64,000 nucleotides of DNA from Desulfobulbus rhabdoformis (GTDB taxonomy: Bacteria; Desulfobacterota; Desulfobulbia; Desulfobulbales; Desulfobulbaceae), in contig NZ_JAFFQA010000014.1 of NCBI RefSeq assembly GCF_016919065.1, positions 48,038-112,037 on the forward strand, given 5' to 3'. Shown piece by piece: positions 52,901 to 60,482 of this stretch (position 1 is its first letter; the number at the start of each line of letters is the position of its first letter). Below the pieces are notes generated by a model. That model worked only from the letters and a program-made list of their open reading frames with translations, was not told the DNA's origin and searched no databases. Both the position numbers and the translations under genes were made by a program.

Positions 52901-54057
52901 AAAGCAAACGTGGCTTCCCGTTCAGGGGTACGTTTCATCGTTGGGATCAAATCAAAATATTTTCTCGGACCTTCCAGATCCTTGAAAGATTTTTCGCGGC
53001 CGACAGCATCATGGATAAACTTCACCTTCATCCCAGTTTTTGCGATCACCGCTTGGAGATAATCGACCGCGACACCTGAGGGATGCGGCAGATTAAACAT
53101 AAAAGGCGGCCAATAATTGATTCGCACCCGGACCGTATGCGTGGCAAGCCAGTCCTGTTCCTCTGGGGTGAGAAGAAAGGTCGTGGTCCTATTGGATTTG
53201 CTGGACTGATTCATTCCGGTCCAGCGTTGATGGATTGTTCGAATTTCCTCAATGCTTAGATCAGCAAGGGCTTTATCGAGAATTGAAGCACACTCGGGCC
53301 AGTCCTTACGCACCCCTATGGTTAAAGCAGAGCCTGGTTTTTCTGCGCGTCCTTGAAATTCAAGATTGGCAATGAGTTCCTGCTCCATAATCCAGGCCGC
53401 CACCGCCCGATTCCCGACATAGGCGTCGACCTCTCCCCGTGACACTGCATCCAGCGCCTTTTTCGTGTTGGCATATTTTTTTATGTTCAGCCCTGGATAT
53501 TTACTTTGAAAATATTTGACGTTATAAAATCCGGCCTCCAAAGCCAGGGAATGGCCAAGCAAATCTCTTTCCGAGGAAAAATATGGGCCATTTACAGGGG
53601 CAACGATCACATGAGGGATATTGAGATATTCACGGGTGAAATGAAGGAAATTTTCTCGTTCAGGCTTTGGAGTAACATCCATAAGCGCATCGAGCTTTCT
53701 TTCCCGAACAAAAGCCAAACTCTCTTTAAATGGGCCGGGAGTTAGCCTGATGCGCCCTTCCAGTCTTCGATTAAGGGCTCGAATATAATCAACGCCTATT
53801 CCTTGCGGTTGTCCCTGGTTATCGACAAAATTCATCGGAGGCCAGGCGTTCATCATCCCCATTGAAATCTCTGGATGCTCTTGCAACCATCTTTGTTCCT
53901 CAGGGGGCAGGGTGTTGATAAAACCAGAAGATACAGCAGGAAAATTTTCAGGAGACTCCGCCAAAGCCCGAAAAGGACAGCAGAGAAGAGAGGCGGTAAA
54001 ATAGACTATCAGGCAAAGACAAAAAACGGCGCAATCCTTGAAGATGAACCGTGGCAT
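46963..54057 (-). CDS. Giant hybrid histidine kinase with three Venus-flytrap sensor domains
   Basis: 2364 residues from the ATG at 54057 (TGGAGA upstream). Signal/TM segment about 8-33, then three SBP_bac_3 domains in tandem (about 45-285, 295-535, 545-775), each opening with L..(E/K)E..WL.(E/T/S)H and closing with a RKDWPE motif. TM helices follow (about 795-860), then a four-helix periplasmic or linker part, another TM (about 1045-1067), HAMP, and four PAS domains (about 1120-1595). HisKA has His1631 in [10 protein letters not shown]; then HATPase, two receivers ([27 protein letters not shown]), HPt with AHSIKGTAGNLGA, and the conserved tail. It is a BvgS/EvgS-like phosphorelay sensor of unusual length. 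First gene of the kinase cluster. Confidence 0.93.
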   Translation of the reverse strand: MPRFIFKDCAVFCLCLIVYFTASLLCCPFRALAESPENFPAVSSGFINTLPPEEQRWLQEHPEISMGMMNAWPPMNFVDNQGQPQGIGVDYIRALNRRLEGRIRLTPGPFKESLAFVRERKLDALMDVTPKPERENFLHFTREYLNIPHVIVAPVNGPYFSSERDLLGHSLALEAGFYNVKYFQSKYPGLNIKKYANTKKALDAVSRGEVDAYVGNRAVAAWIMEQELIANLEFQGRAEKPGSALTIGVRKDWPECASILDKALADLSIEEIRTIHQRWTGMNQSSKSNRTTTFLLTPEEQDWLATHTVRVRINYWPPFMFNLPHPSGVAVDYLQAVIAKTGMKVKFIHDAVGREKSFKDLEGPRKYFDLIPTMKRTPEREATFALTDDYLFLPWVIFSRDKEQSIRSFQDLLGKTVSVEQGSAMQDLLQGEFPRIHLMRTDGPLSGLEAVSLGKADAYIGNLANAKYLMNHHGLYNLKVVASTPFGNHDQAMGVRKDWPELATIINKVLRTLSAEERLAIEKKWALPAPQVSAPPLELTTKEKQWLASHGRIKIGIGESWAPFVYTKKDGSLEGYDVDYLRKIKKLTGAELTLVAGPWKDIVAQAQQGELDGLAESAVVESRRNHFLFTDAYNTVEYAAATVPENAASVQSSGDFRGKRIAHLKGNVWTAKIMASLEDVQSVEAASEEDAFQKVVEGKADFALVPVHQYVPLRNIYHNTLAFAHIFKDKEHALHAVYSIRKDWPELVSIINKALATIDARERQVLFEKWVPVHSDSTKFVLPLVEQFNTTRFLLRSIGALFVCMAVVIFIAWWIKGRPRQLSIRDAQILISFIFVSLITTSAVFVILLAKNHKENDTVNRQRIDALNLAFELKQSSDDLTRFVRTYSVTGDPKYEKYFNEIIAIRDGKKAHPKNYTFFYWDFVAAGRAELNYEGPVYSIEEKIKELGLTQKERMLLSKAKQVSDDLINLENIALNAVKGVYRDKDGLFTIKGEPDMSMARNLVHGKSYHEAKAKIMGPIDQFQRELLWRMTLKEEHLHRRNDATTLGIILLVGMTIGFSVYVFFLMRRRIIYPLAIMEEGAQAIKEGDYSSYIDLDSSDEIAALAMVFNSMSHSIKVYTSQLRATIESTTDGLLVVDLHQRITTYNTRFLEIWQIEPELAEQGDDEAVLQQIMGRLEYPEDFLKRVKQLYANTEEEDFTTLLLADGRIIERYSQPQRLGELIIGRVWSFRDVTKRHLAEQAVKENEWRLRAIIDNLPSVVVLKDCESRYLLVNSFFEETMGVPSDKVLGRTDIDIFPLDIGQTIMTKDQEVIEAGQMTRFEWQLPLLDGTPHYFLTTKVPLKDEEGNVYALVVLSTDITQRKKDEEQIAQSEAQLRTVFENSPIGVMHFNEQGTIIQANLQAAQILGATRERLLGFEGLKRLENKEVAGALRTAIQGKTAFYEGEYVSVTGGKKIWVRFIFNPVKPDQSLSDVICTAEDITLRKLAENELKLAKAQMEYILNKAPVGVAFAYEGIFKFANSRFKEMFGVEVGDQAMSIYTSPQQRDELFALIAEQGVLENYEMQFYNSQQEVRDILTTFLPITYNRQQGILGWLQDITERKDAERELLRAKEAAEDAVRAKSDFLANMSHEIRTPMNAILGMSHLALKTQLNPKQRDYIGKIDKSSRTLLNIINDILDFSKIEAGKLDIESIPFFMDEVLENLSNMISVKTQEKGLEFVFDIALNFPQGVVGDPLRLGQILLNLCSNAVKFTDEGEIVVSASIEQQEDATSLLAKFSVRDTGIGLSQEQQDKLFMSFSQADSSTTRKYGGTGLGLAISKRLVALMGGEIGVISALGEGSTFWFTTQLGIHDGKKSSHKDYAALAASLRGQRVLIVDDNETNLQILQAVVEGFGFDVTTASSGYQALDIIENAPEDQPYPLVLMDWKMPGINGIETTRRIKENPRLEKMTTVIMITAYGREEVMRQASGIGIESFLVKPVNQSVLFNTIMAAFGLETEQQTTHQPIEAYDTNRLRPIQGAHILVAEDNEINQQVIQEILEGSGFIVDMACNGQEVIAMNQVKTYDAVLMDIQMPLMDGLEATEKIRENYPKDHLPIIAMTAHAMAGDREKSLAAGMNDHITKPIDPSSLFEALLRWITPIKNARASSPGRPPGSPKKERQGAEEVEKLPDVLPGFDMEDGLGRVVGNTKLYISLLRKFAKQYQNATEEIQSVFSSGKVEDAERLAHSIKGTAGNLGAKALQESAAVVEGALKEKNLPVPVLASFDEALRLVQHSLATLPTEDEAMEERQKAISPHEDLLGAMEAILPHLKAQKPKPSKECMQEINSLGWPESIAEEVNALSQLVQKYKFKDAFTLAEKLYAALK

Positions 54058-54288
54058 GATGGAGTCTCCAGGTATCAAGAGAGCAGTTTCTCAGATAAAA
54101 GAACTGCAATACCAGTTAATGGCTTGTTTATTTTAACAAAGATTCCTATTCCCTTGCAGGACAAGGCGAATTTTACATGGTTGATCATATGTTATTATGC
54201 ATCAATGATTCTGTTGTACCAGAAATATCTTCCCTTTCTTTTCTTTGTTTGCTCGCTCTTTTGCCGCTCGCTTCTGAGCTCAGATATA

Positions 54289-54317
54289 CAAAAAAGCCCC
54301 TGCAACAGCAGGGGCTT
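54289..54317 (-). terminator. Rho-independent terminator of the superoxide dismutase gene
   Basis: On the minus strand AAGCCCCTGC and GCAGGGGCTT pair around a 4-base loop, followed by a T run. It lies 28 bases after the stop codon. Confidence 0.88.
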
Positions 54318-54344
54318 CAGGAATACCTTTGACTTGAACACCCC

Positions 54345-54953
54345 TCAGGTGCTCATCGCTTTAAGATAGTACTCGTTAATCTTCTCCCAGTTGATCACTT
54401 TAAAAAAGTTAGCCACATAATCGGGTCTCCGGTTTTGATAGAGGAGATAGTAGGCATGCTCCCACACATCAACGCCCAGGACTGGAGCCAAACCGGTCAT
54501 TATGGGATTGTCTTGGTTTGGTGTGGTGACGATCCCCAGTTCCCCCTTCTCCACAACAAGCCAGGCCCAACCGCTTCCAAAGAGTTTGACAGCAGCGGTG
54601 GCAAACTGCTCTTTAAAGGCATCAAAACTCCCAAATTTTTTAATGATTGCATCAACCACCGGGCCTTTGGCCTCAACATCTTTTTTCAGACTCGGCCAGA
54701 AAAAACTATGATTGGCATGGCCGCCACCGTGATTACGGACCGCCGTTCGAATTGACTCCGGCACCTCGTTGAGATTTCGTAACAGTTTATCCAGATTAAG
54801 TGTTGCAAGGGTGGGCTCGTCTTTAAGCGCTCCATTGAGGTTCGTCACATAGGCATGGTGATGCTTCGTGTGATGGATCTCCATGGTTTTTGCATCGATA
54901 AAAGGTTCCAGTGTATCATAGGAATAGGTGATTTGAGGAAGTGTGTGTTCCAT
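54345..54953 (-). CDS. sodA: Iron/manganese superoxide dismutase
   Basis: 202 residues, normal length, GAGG before the ATG. Metal ligands and signatures: IHHTKHHHAYV (first His), RNHGGGHANHSFFW (second His), and DVWEHAYYLLYQNRRPDYV (Asp and His). GGGHANHSFFW and the NQDNP segment resemble the manganese type more than the iron type, but metal choice cannot be settled from sequence. It has no signal peptide, so it is cytoplasmic, and protects against oxygen exposure. The upstream region (54954-55197) is very AT-rich, with TTGACA at about 55127-55132 on the minus strand. It has its own terminator. Confidence 0.95.
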   Translation of the reverse strand: MEHTLPQITYSYDTLEPFIDAKTMEIHHTKHHHAYVTNLNGALKDEPTLATLNLDKLLRNLNEVPESIRTAVRNHGGGHANHSFFWPSLKKDVEAKGPVVDAIIKKFGSFDAFKEQFATAAVKLFGSGWAWLVVEKGELGIVTTPNQDNPIMTGLAPVLGVDVWEHAYYLLYQNRRPDYVANFFKVINWEKINEYYLKAMST

Positions 54954-55197
54954 GATTTACCTCTTCATGCATATAAAAAAGGATATCCCCTTGAGGAACA
55001 CCCTTTAATGATAATAAAAGAATCGCTGAAGCCGATGCCGCCATAGAGGAAAAAGGAGTATCTCGAAAGGAGTATTCCGACCTCAGCGATCCCGCTCTAC
55101 ACTCCAAGGTAAAACCACAATTATCACTGTCAAGTAATATATAAATTACAATTTACAACTTATAGATAATATTCTTGTAAAATAAGCATATTGTCAC
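54954..55197. other. AT-rich regulatory gap upstream of sod
   Basis: About 245 bases between the sod gene and the end of the nitroreductase gene. It contains a partly palindromic AT-rich stretch (TATAAATTACAATTTACAAC, 55149-55168, with TTATA next to it) and, on the minus strand, TTGACA followed by an unconvincing -10. A redox-responsive operator would fit the location, but no known box can be named. Confidence 0.35.
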
Positions 55198-56022
55198 TTA
55201 ATCAAGCCAGGTGATCTCAGGTTCATTTCGCGTGGGAAGTCGTTTGTACCGCAACGCAGGATAGCCAACCATCATCGCACCATAACACTGCTGCTCATTC
55301 CCCAGCCCCAGTGCCTGCTTGAGAGGTGGATAACTGTTGGCGGCAGCATTGAAATATCCCGCCCAGCAGGTCCCGAGCCCCAGACCTGTGGCGGCCAGTT
55401 CCAGATAACTTAAGGCAATGGTGCATGAAGTCGGCGCCATACGACTTTCAAACTCTGCGTAGGCGACAATCAGAGCCGGAGCCTGACGTAAAATCCCATC
55501 GATGCCCTGCTGCCATCGCCCTATAACCCTATCTACATGGAGGGTTGCCGCCATTTCCGGCATTTCACGCTCGAGCCACTGCATCCATTCAATCACAGAT
55601 GCTGCCATTGTAGCCAATGTATCGCTCTGGTCTATAACCAGCCAGCGAATGCCCTGCGAATTTATAGCGGTTGGAGCATAACGTGCCATTTCGATAAGTT
55701 GCCGGAGTTTTTCTCGTTCTACTTCTTTCTTTTTATAGAGACGAACGGAGCGGCGAGCGCGAAGAAAATGCTCGCACTGTTCCCGGTTGAGTTGCCACTC
55801 CTGATGTATCGGCGGGCAGAGAGCCGGTTCCATGTCCCGATGATGGAAGCTCTCAGTCGGACAGATGGCCACACAGTGGCCGCAACGGATACATAGAGAA
55901 TCAGCATCTGCAATGGCAACCGGAACTTCTCCCATTTGCCATTCAATAAGCCCAAAAGGGCAAACCTGAGCACAAAGACCATCTGTATTGCATGTCTGTT
56001 CATCAATGCGAAACAGTTCCAT
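55198..56022 (-). CDS. Ferredoxin-nitroreductase fusion protein
   Basis: 274 residues. The ATG at 56022 has GGGAGA upstream; a longer frame to 56136 runs into repeat sequence. Residues 8-56 form a two-[4Fe-4S] ferredoxin domain (CNTDGLCAQVCP; CIRCGHCVAICP). Residues about 85-265 are an FMN-binding nitroreductase domain (RARRSVRLYKKKEV, MARYAPTAINSQGIRWLV, LAATGLGLGTCWAGYF). Such fusions are common in anaerobes and reduce nitro compounds or unknown quinone-like or tetrapyrrole-like substrates using ferredoxin-level electrons. It is monocistronic, and its leader contains a mosaic of both repeat families. Confidence 0.93.
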   Translation of the reverse strand: MELFRIDEQTCNTDGLCAQVCPFGLIEWQMGEVPVAIADADSLCIRCGHCVAICPTESFHHRDMEPALCPPIHQEWQLNREQCEHFLRARRSVRLYKKKEVEREKLRQLIEMARYAPTAINSQGIRWLVIDQSDTLATMAASVIEWMQWLEREMPEMAATLHVDRVIGRWQQGIDGILRQAPALIVAYAEFESRMAPTSCTIALSYLELAATGLGLGTCWAGYFNAAANSYPPLKQALGLGNEQQCYGAMMVGYPALRYKRLPTRNEPEITWLD

Positions 56023-56099
56023 GATTGTATCTCCCAAAAGTATGAGCATCCGTTCGGAAATAAGAATTTTATCCAAATTCAGGTAACCCCAGGCTCCGA

Positions 56100-56139
56100 G
56101 GCCTGCGTAAAGTTTTACCGCAGGCATATGATTCATATC
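56100..56139. repeat. Isolated MITE core
   Basis: GTAAAGTTTTACCGCAGGCA followed by TATGATTCATATC matches the central block of the MITE-like copies but lacks the outer ends. It is joined directly to copy C of the second family. Confidence 0.55.
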
Positions 56140-56206
56140 TGAATCCGTAAGCGTTCATCGGCGCGTTGGTTTCGTTGTTCGGTGATCACCCGCCGCCACG
56201 TATTCA
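56140..56206. repeat. Second palindromic repeat family, copy C
   Basis: 67 bp from TGAATCCGTAAGCGTTCATC to CCGCCGCCACGTATTCA, with GGTTTCGTTGTTCGGTG inside. It is joined at its left to an isolated MITE core. Confidence 0.6.
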
Positions 56207-56351
56207 AGTAGGATTCAGGCTTCCCACAGGGACTGCTGTCGAGAAAAGGTGGTCTTTTAGAGTAATTATTTGTAACTAGTACGGCAAACAAAATGATGCG
56301 CAGGCTCAAGCCTGTCTTTTCCTACGTAATCAAGAGGCAACCACACCATTA

Positions 56352-57521
56352 ATGGCCCGGTCTGTTCCCGAAAAAGAGCCCCTCTCCTCTTCTCCTAAAA
56401 ACACGCTGCCCGCTGAAAACAATGAGGCAGAGCACGTTCCAGCAAAAACCAAAGCATCCCGGCCGAAAAAAGCTCCGGTAAAATCCAAAAAGAAGTCACC
56501 CCCAAAAAAACGAGCGGCCAAAAAAAGGAACCGCAAGCAGCCTAAAAAGCCCCCTGTCTCCAAACGATTATTGGCAGCCCTTGTATCTTTGGAACTCCTC
56601 GGCCTGCTCTTTTCCCTAGGGATGGTGGTGGTGGTGGTGCTTGGCTACGCTACTGATCAATTTTCTGGTATCGGTTTTTTTTCCCATCTCCTTCCTTTTG
56701 CTTTGGGCGTCGTCGGTCTCGTCCTCATTGCAGCCCTGCTTCTTGTGGGGTGGTATCGACTCAGAAGCTGGATTCGCCCACACTTTATTTTTCTTCCTGC
56801 CGCCTTGGCTATCCTCTTGGCTGTAACAGCCGGTGGTCTGTGTTTGCGAGGGGACTTTTTCTTTGCCTTCAGCCAATTTCGTATGCTTGTCGGAGGACGG
56901 GAAGAGGCAGCTCGAGTGAGCCTGACCCACCAAGTCTTTGCAGCCTACAGACGATTCGATGCTACCCAGGAACAAAAGATCATTGACCGCGCCCGGGATT
57001 ATACCCATCCCATCGATGATGCAGCCGTGGCCTATTCACTGGACCCTGATTTACTGCGCGGTCTCGCAGCGACGGAATCATCCTTTCTCCCCCGGGACAG
57101 CAAAGACGGAGGCAAAGGGCTATTTCAAATCACCCGGGTTCCTGAGCATATTCTGGTTGGAACGGCCAATCTCCTCCAACTCAAAAAAATTGATGTAAAC
57201 GACCATAGGCAGAATGCCTTTTTAGCCGCCGCCACCCTCCACTATTACCTGCAGCAAATGAACAACGACCTTTTCCTTGGCCTGCTTGCCTACAATATAG
57301 GCCCCAAAAACGGTGGGCTTCGCTTTATCATGCAGCAGTACGGAGCTACTGATTTCATTACCATTCAACCGTATTTGCAGCAACTGCCCCGTGCGTACCC
57401 GATCCGTGTTCTTTCTCATGCACTTGCCTTTCGACTTTATCAAAAAATGCAAACACTTCCCCCCTATGAAGAAGGATTGAACGCTGTGCGCATTCAGCAC
57501 ATCGGCATCCCCGGTATGTGA
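56352..57521 (+). CDS. Membrane-bound lytic transglycosylase (SLT domain)
   Basis: 389 residues. The N-terminal 70 residues are a Lys/Pro/Ala-rich cytoplasmic tail (KTKASRPKKAPVKSKKKSPP and similar), followed by three membrane helices (about 73-98, 108-136, 143-165). The periplasmic part ends in a soluble lytic transglycosylase domain: AATESSFLPRDSKDGGKGLF with catalytic Glu242, FLAAATLHYYLQQM and LLAYNIGP. It cleaves peptidoglycan between MurNAc and GlcNAc. Three membrane helices plus a basic tail are unusual for this family and may tie the enzyme to DNA or a cytoplasmic partner. No strong ribosome site. Confidence 0.88.
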   Translation: MARSVPEKEPLSSSPKNTLPAENNEAEHVPAKTKASRPKKAPVKSKKKSPPKKRAAKKRNRKQPKKPPVSKRLLAALVSLELLGLLFSLGMVVVVVLGYATDQFSGIGFFSHLLPFALGVVGLVLIAALLLVGWYRLRSWIRPHFIFLPAALAILLAVTAGGLCLRGDFFFAFSQFRMLVGGREEAARVSLTHQVFAAYRRFDATQEQKIIDRARDYTHPIDDAAVAYSLDPDLLRGLAATESSFLPRDSKDGGKGLFQITRVPEHILVGTANLLQLKKIDVNDHRQNAFLAAATLHYYLQQMNNDLFLGLLAYNIGPKNGGLRFIMQQYGATDFITIQPYLQQLPRAYPIRVLSHALAFRLYQKMQTLPPYEEGLNAVRIQHIGIPGM

Positions 57522-57586
57522 TCAAGCTCGCCAGAACATGCCGCTTGTTTTGGCTTTGACATTCTTCTTAATTCCTCCGCATTGCC

Positions 57587-57614
57587 TTGATTTTGATATC
57601 TGGTGGCGTACAAT
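57587..57614 (+). promoter_or_regulatory. Candidate promoter of the two response-regulator genes
   Basis: TTGATT (57587-57592), 16 bases, TACAAT (57609-57614), about 93 bases before the first start. Confidence 0.35.
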
Positions 57615-57706
57615 TATCCTATCGCAATCCCTTAAAAAAGCCTTCTCTGCCTTTTTCAACATGGGTTGGACGGATCACACCAACAGCGAAGTTTAAGGAG
57701 TCTCGT

Positions 57707-58906
57707 ATGCCTAAAAAATCCATCCTCTTCGTTGACGACGAACCCAACATTCTCTCTGGGCTTCGGCGAATGTTTCGCACACTGCGTCGTGAAAAAGATT
57801 TTCACTTCCTGGAATCCGGACAGGCCGCCTTGGATTTCATGGCGGAAAACAATGTTGACGTCATTGTTTCCGATATGCGCATGCCGGGCATGGATGGAGC
57901 TTCTCTGCTCACCAAAGTACAGGAGGAGTACCCTCGAACCATACGTATCATGCTTACCGGTCAGGCCGATGAAGAGTCTATTTTACGTACGGTTGGTGTG
58001 GTCCATCAGTTTATATCCAAACCTTCCACCCCGGAAACCCTGCGAGAGATCATTGACCGTGCCTGCGCCCTGCAGGACCTCATGGAAAACGAACAACTCA
58101 AGTCGGTGGTTTCGGGGATTGGCCAACTGCCAAGCCTACCTGAGGTCTACTCAAAGCTCCAAAACAAGATGAAAGATCCGGAATGTTCGCTTGCCGATGT
58201 GGCGGCAATTATTGAACAGGATCTGGCTATGAGCACCAAGGTGCTGCAGTTGGTGAACTCTTCTTTTTTTGGTTTTTTTAAAAATATCGATAGTCCGACC
58301 CGTGCGGTGAACTTGCTTGGTTTGGATACGGTCAAAGCGCTGGTGCTCAGCGTGGGGATATTCTCGGAAATCAAACCGTTGAATGCCAAACATTTTTCGA
58401 TTCAGCAGCTATGGGATCACAGTGTCGCGGTTGCAGCCTATACCAAAAAAATCGTCCAAACCGAAACTGATTCCAAAGAAATGCTCGACCACAGTTTCCT
58501 TGCTGGATTTCTCCATGATATTGGAAAATTAATTCTCGTCTCAAGCCTGACTGATAAGTATATCGAAGCCACGAAAATGGCCCATGACATGGGAATGCCG
58601 CTCTGTGTGGCTGAATTTGAAACACTCAACGCCACCCATAGTGACGTCGGCGGCTATCTCCTCGGATTATGGGGACTGCCAGGGGATGCGGTCGAAACTG
58701 CGGCGTTCCACCACCGACTGGATCACTATCCCAACCCTTCTTTTTGCCCACCACTTGCCGTACACGCTGCTGATGCCATCTATTACCGTCTGCATCCTGA
58801 AAAAGCACCCGGTGAAATCATGCTCAGCATGGAATATTTAGAGAAGGCTGGGGTGAGCAACCGATTTGAGCACTGGCAGGAACTCTGCGAGGAATTAGGA
58901 CTCTAA
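57707..58906 (+). CDS. Response regulator with HDOD domain
   Basis: 399 residues; AAGGAG precedes the ATG at 57707. Receiver domain 1-125: acidic pocket FVDDEPN, phospho-acceptor Asp in VIVSDMRMPGMDG (about residue 56), Thr in MLTG, Lys in FISKPS. HDOD domain about 145-345: LPSLPEVYSKLQNKMKDPEC, IIEQDLAMSTKVLQLVNSSF and HSFLAGFLHDIGKL, where the HD pair is kept. HDOD proteins are regulatory scaffolds or degenerate phosphodiesterases controlling motility or stress responses. It is followed nine bases later by a second receiver protein, so the pair forms an operon. Confidence 0.92.
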   Translation: MPKKSILFVDDEPNILSGLRRMFRTLRREKDFHFLESGQAALDFMAENNVDVIVSDMRMPGMDGASLLTKVQEEYPRTIRIMLTGQADEESILRTVGVVHQFISKPSTPETLREIIDRACALQDLMENEQLKSVVSGIGQLPSLPEVYSKLQNKMKDPECSLADVAAIIEQDLAMSTKVLQLVNSSFFGFFKNIDSPTRAVNLLGLDTVKALVLSVGIFSEIKPLNAKHFSIQQLWDHSVAVAAYTKKIVQTETDSKEMLDHSFLAGFLHDIGKLILVSSLTDKYIEATKMAHDMGMPLCVAEFETLNATHSDVGGYLLGLWGLPGDAVETAAFHHRLDHYPNPSFCPPLAVHAADAIYYRLHPEKAPGEIMLSMEYLEKAGVSNRFEHWQELCEELGL

Positions 58907-58915
58907 GGAACAGGC

Positions 58916-60079
58916 ATGACTGAAAGAATTCTTTTTGTCGACGACGAACCCAACGTACTGCAATCCATCAAACGCCAGCTCCGCAAACGTTTCGACCTAG
59001 TCACTGCCGAAGGTGGAGAGGAGGCTTTACGCGTTTTAAAGGAAGATGGCCCCTTTGCAGTCATTGTCTCGGATATGCGTATGCCGGGTATGAACGGCGT
59101 TGAATTGCTCTCCAAAACAAAAGACCTCTATCCGGAAACCGTCCGCCTGATGCTCACGGGAAATGCCGACCAGGAAACAGCTATGGAGGCGGTCAACAGC
59201 GGACAAATCTTTCGATTTCTTACCAAACCCTGCCCACAGGCGGCCTTTGTCACTTCATTGGCGCTGGCTCTACGCCAATACCGCCTTATCGTCGCGGAGC
59301 GTGAATTACTGCAGAAAACGCTGAAAGGAAGCGTTAACGTCCTGACCGAACTGCTTGGTTTAGCCAATCCTCTGGCCTTCAGTTCCGGCCTGCGACTTAA
59401 AAATTACATGCTGCATGTGGCTGAATTCCTCGAACTTGGAGGCCTGTGGCAATATGAGATAGCCGCTTTGTTATCCCAAATTGGCTGTGTCACCATTCCG
59501 GGCGACGTGTTAAGCAAGGTATTTTCGGGGCACCCTTTGACCCGAGACGAGGAAACCATGTATCACAATCACCCCCAGGCGGGAGCAGACCTCTTGGAAA
59601 AAATTCCACGCCTGGAAAATGTCACCAAAATGATCCGCTACCAGCAAAAAGACTTCAGTGAATATGACGAAGAACTCGCCGCCTCTGAATTTGAAGAGGT
59701 TCTTATAGGTGCGCAAATCCTTAAGGTGGTTGTCGATTTTGATCAGTGCATTTTTCGTGGAATGAAAGCCGAAGAGGCTCGCAGTTGGATGCGGAAACAG
59801 CAGCATGTGTACAACCCTGAGGTGTTAAAAGCCTTAAAAACGCTTGCTGTCGAAGATCAGGAACAAATCATGAGTCTGTCCATCAAACAAATCACTGAAG
59901 GCATGGTTCCAGCTGAAGATATTGTTGCCAAAAACGGTGTGCTCATTATTCCCAAAGGTCAAGCAATCACCAAAACCATGCAGCAAGGGTTGAAAAACTT
60001 TTCAACCCAGGTGGGAGTGGTCGAACCGGTCAGAATTCAAATTGGCTCAGCGGATCAGGAAGGCGAGCCCGGGGAGTGA
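58916..60079 (+). CDS. Response regulator with degenerate HD domain
   Basis: 387 residues. The receiver is very like that of the upstream protein (FVDDEPNVLQSIKRQLRKRF, VIVSDMRMPGMNG, MLTGNAD, FLTKPCPQ). The second half follows the HD-GYP helix plan, but the expected LLHDIG reads LLSQIGCVTIPGDVLSKV, and the HHE..DGSGYP loop reads MIRYQQKDFSEY. The metal ligands are therefore lost, so it cannot be a normal c-di-GMP phosphodiesterase. It may bind a nucleotide or partner. The C terminus ends with a small beta-rich part (IVAKNGVLIIPKGQAITKTM). Co-transcribed with the HDOD regulator. Confidence 0.88.
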   Translation: MTERILFVDDEPNVLQSIKRQLRKRFDLVTAEGGEEALRVLKEDGPFAVIVSDMRMPGMNGVELLSKTKDLYPETVRLMLTGNADQETAMEAVNSGQIFRFLTKPCPQAAFVTSLALALRQYRLIVAERELLQKTLKGSVNVLTELLGLANPLAFSSGLRLKNYMLHVAEFLELGGLWQYEIAALLSQIGCVTIPGDVLSKVFSGHPLTRDEETMYHNHPQAGADLLEKIPRLENVTKMIRYQQKDFSEYDEELAASEFEEVLIGAQILKVVVDFDQCIFRGMKAEEARSWMRKQQHVYNPEVLKALKTLAVEDQEQIMSLSIKQITEGMVPAEDIVAKNGVLIIPKGQAITKTMQQGLKNFSTQVGVVEPVRIQIGSADQEGEPGE

Positions 60080-60482
60080 GGCATGCCAGCCACATGGAGC
60101 AAGAGAACATTCCTAAAATACCTACATCATCATGTTTTTTAGCCTTGTTTGGAAACAAATCAATTCTTAATTGTTTTTGATAGGAATATAATATTGACGG
60201 GTCACGGGCCTATTTGCTATAGCTTACGAGCACTCGACGGACTTTGCATCATAGGGCAATGAGTCTCGCCCCTGCTTTGGATAGAGAGGATCCGCTCAGG
60301 GATTCATACCGAGTCAGATATTGTCATCCAGCAATCTTGGAGACGCTTTTTTTCAGGAAGCCCCAAAAGACCGTTCGACCGAGGACGTCCCACTTTTCCA
60401 TAAATTTTTTATGAAAGAGCTGAACCAGGTTTAGGCGGTTAACGGACATCCTCCATCCACAACGTAAACTGCAGGATTTTCT
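60080..60482. other. Long leader before coaD
   Basis: About 400 bases without a gene. A promoter candidate sits at 60194-60223, leaving a leader of about 255 bases. The leader includes a T7 run at about 60347-60353 but no clear hairpin before it, and no riboswitch consensus was recognised. A small RNA or a structured leader is possible. Confidence 0.4.
60194..60223 (+). promoter_or_regulatory. Candidate promoter of coaD
   Basis: TTGACG (60194-60199), 18 bases, TATAGC (60218-60223). Confidence 0.35.
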
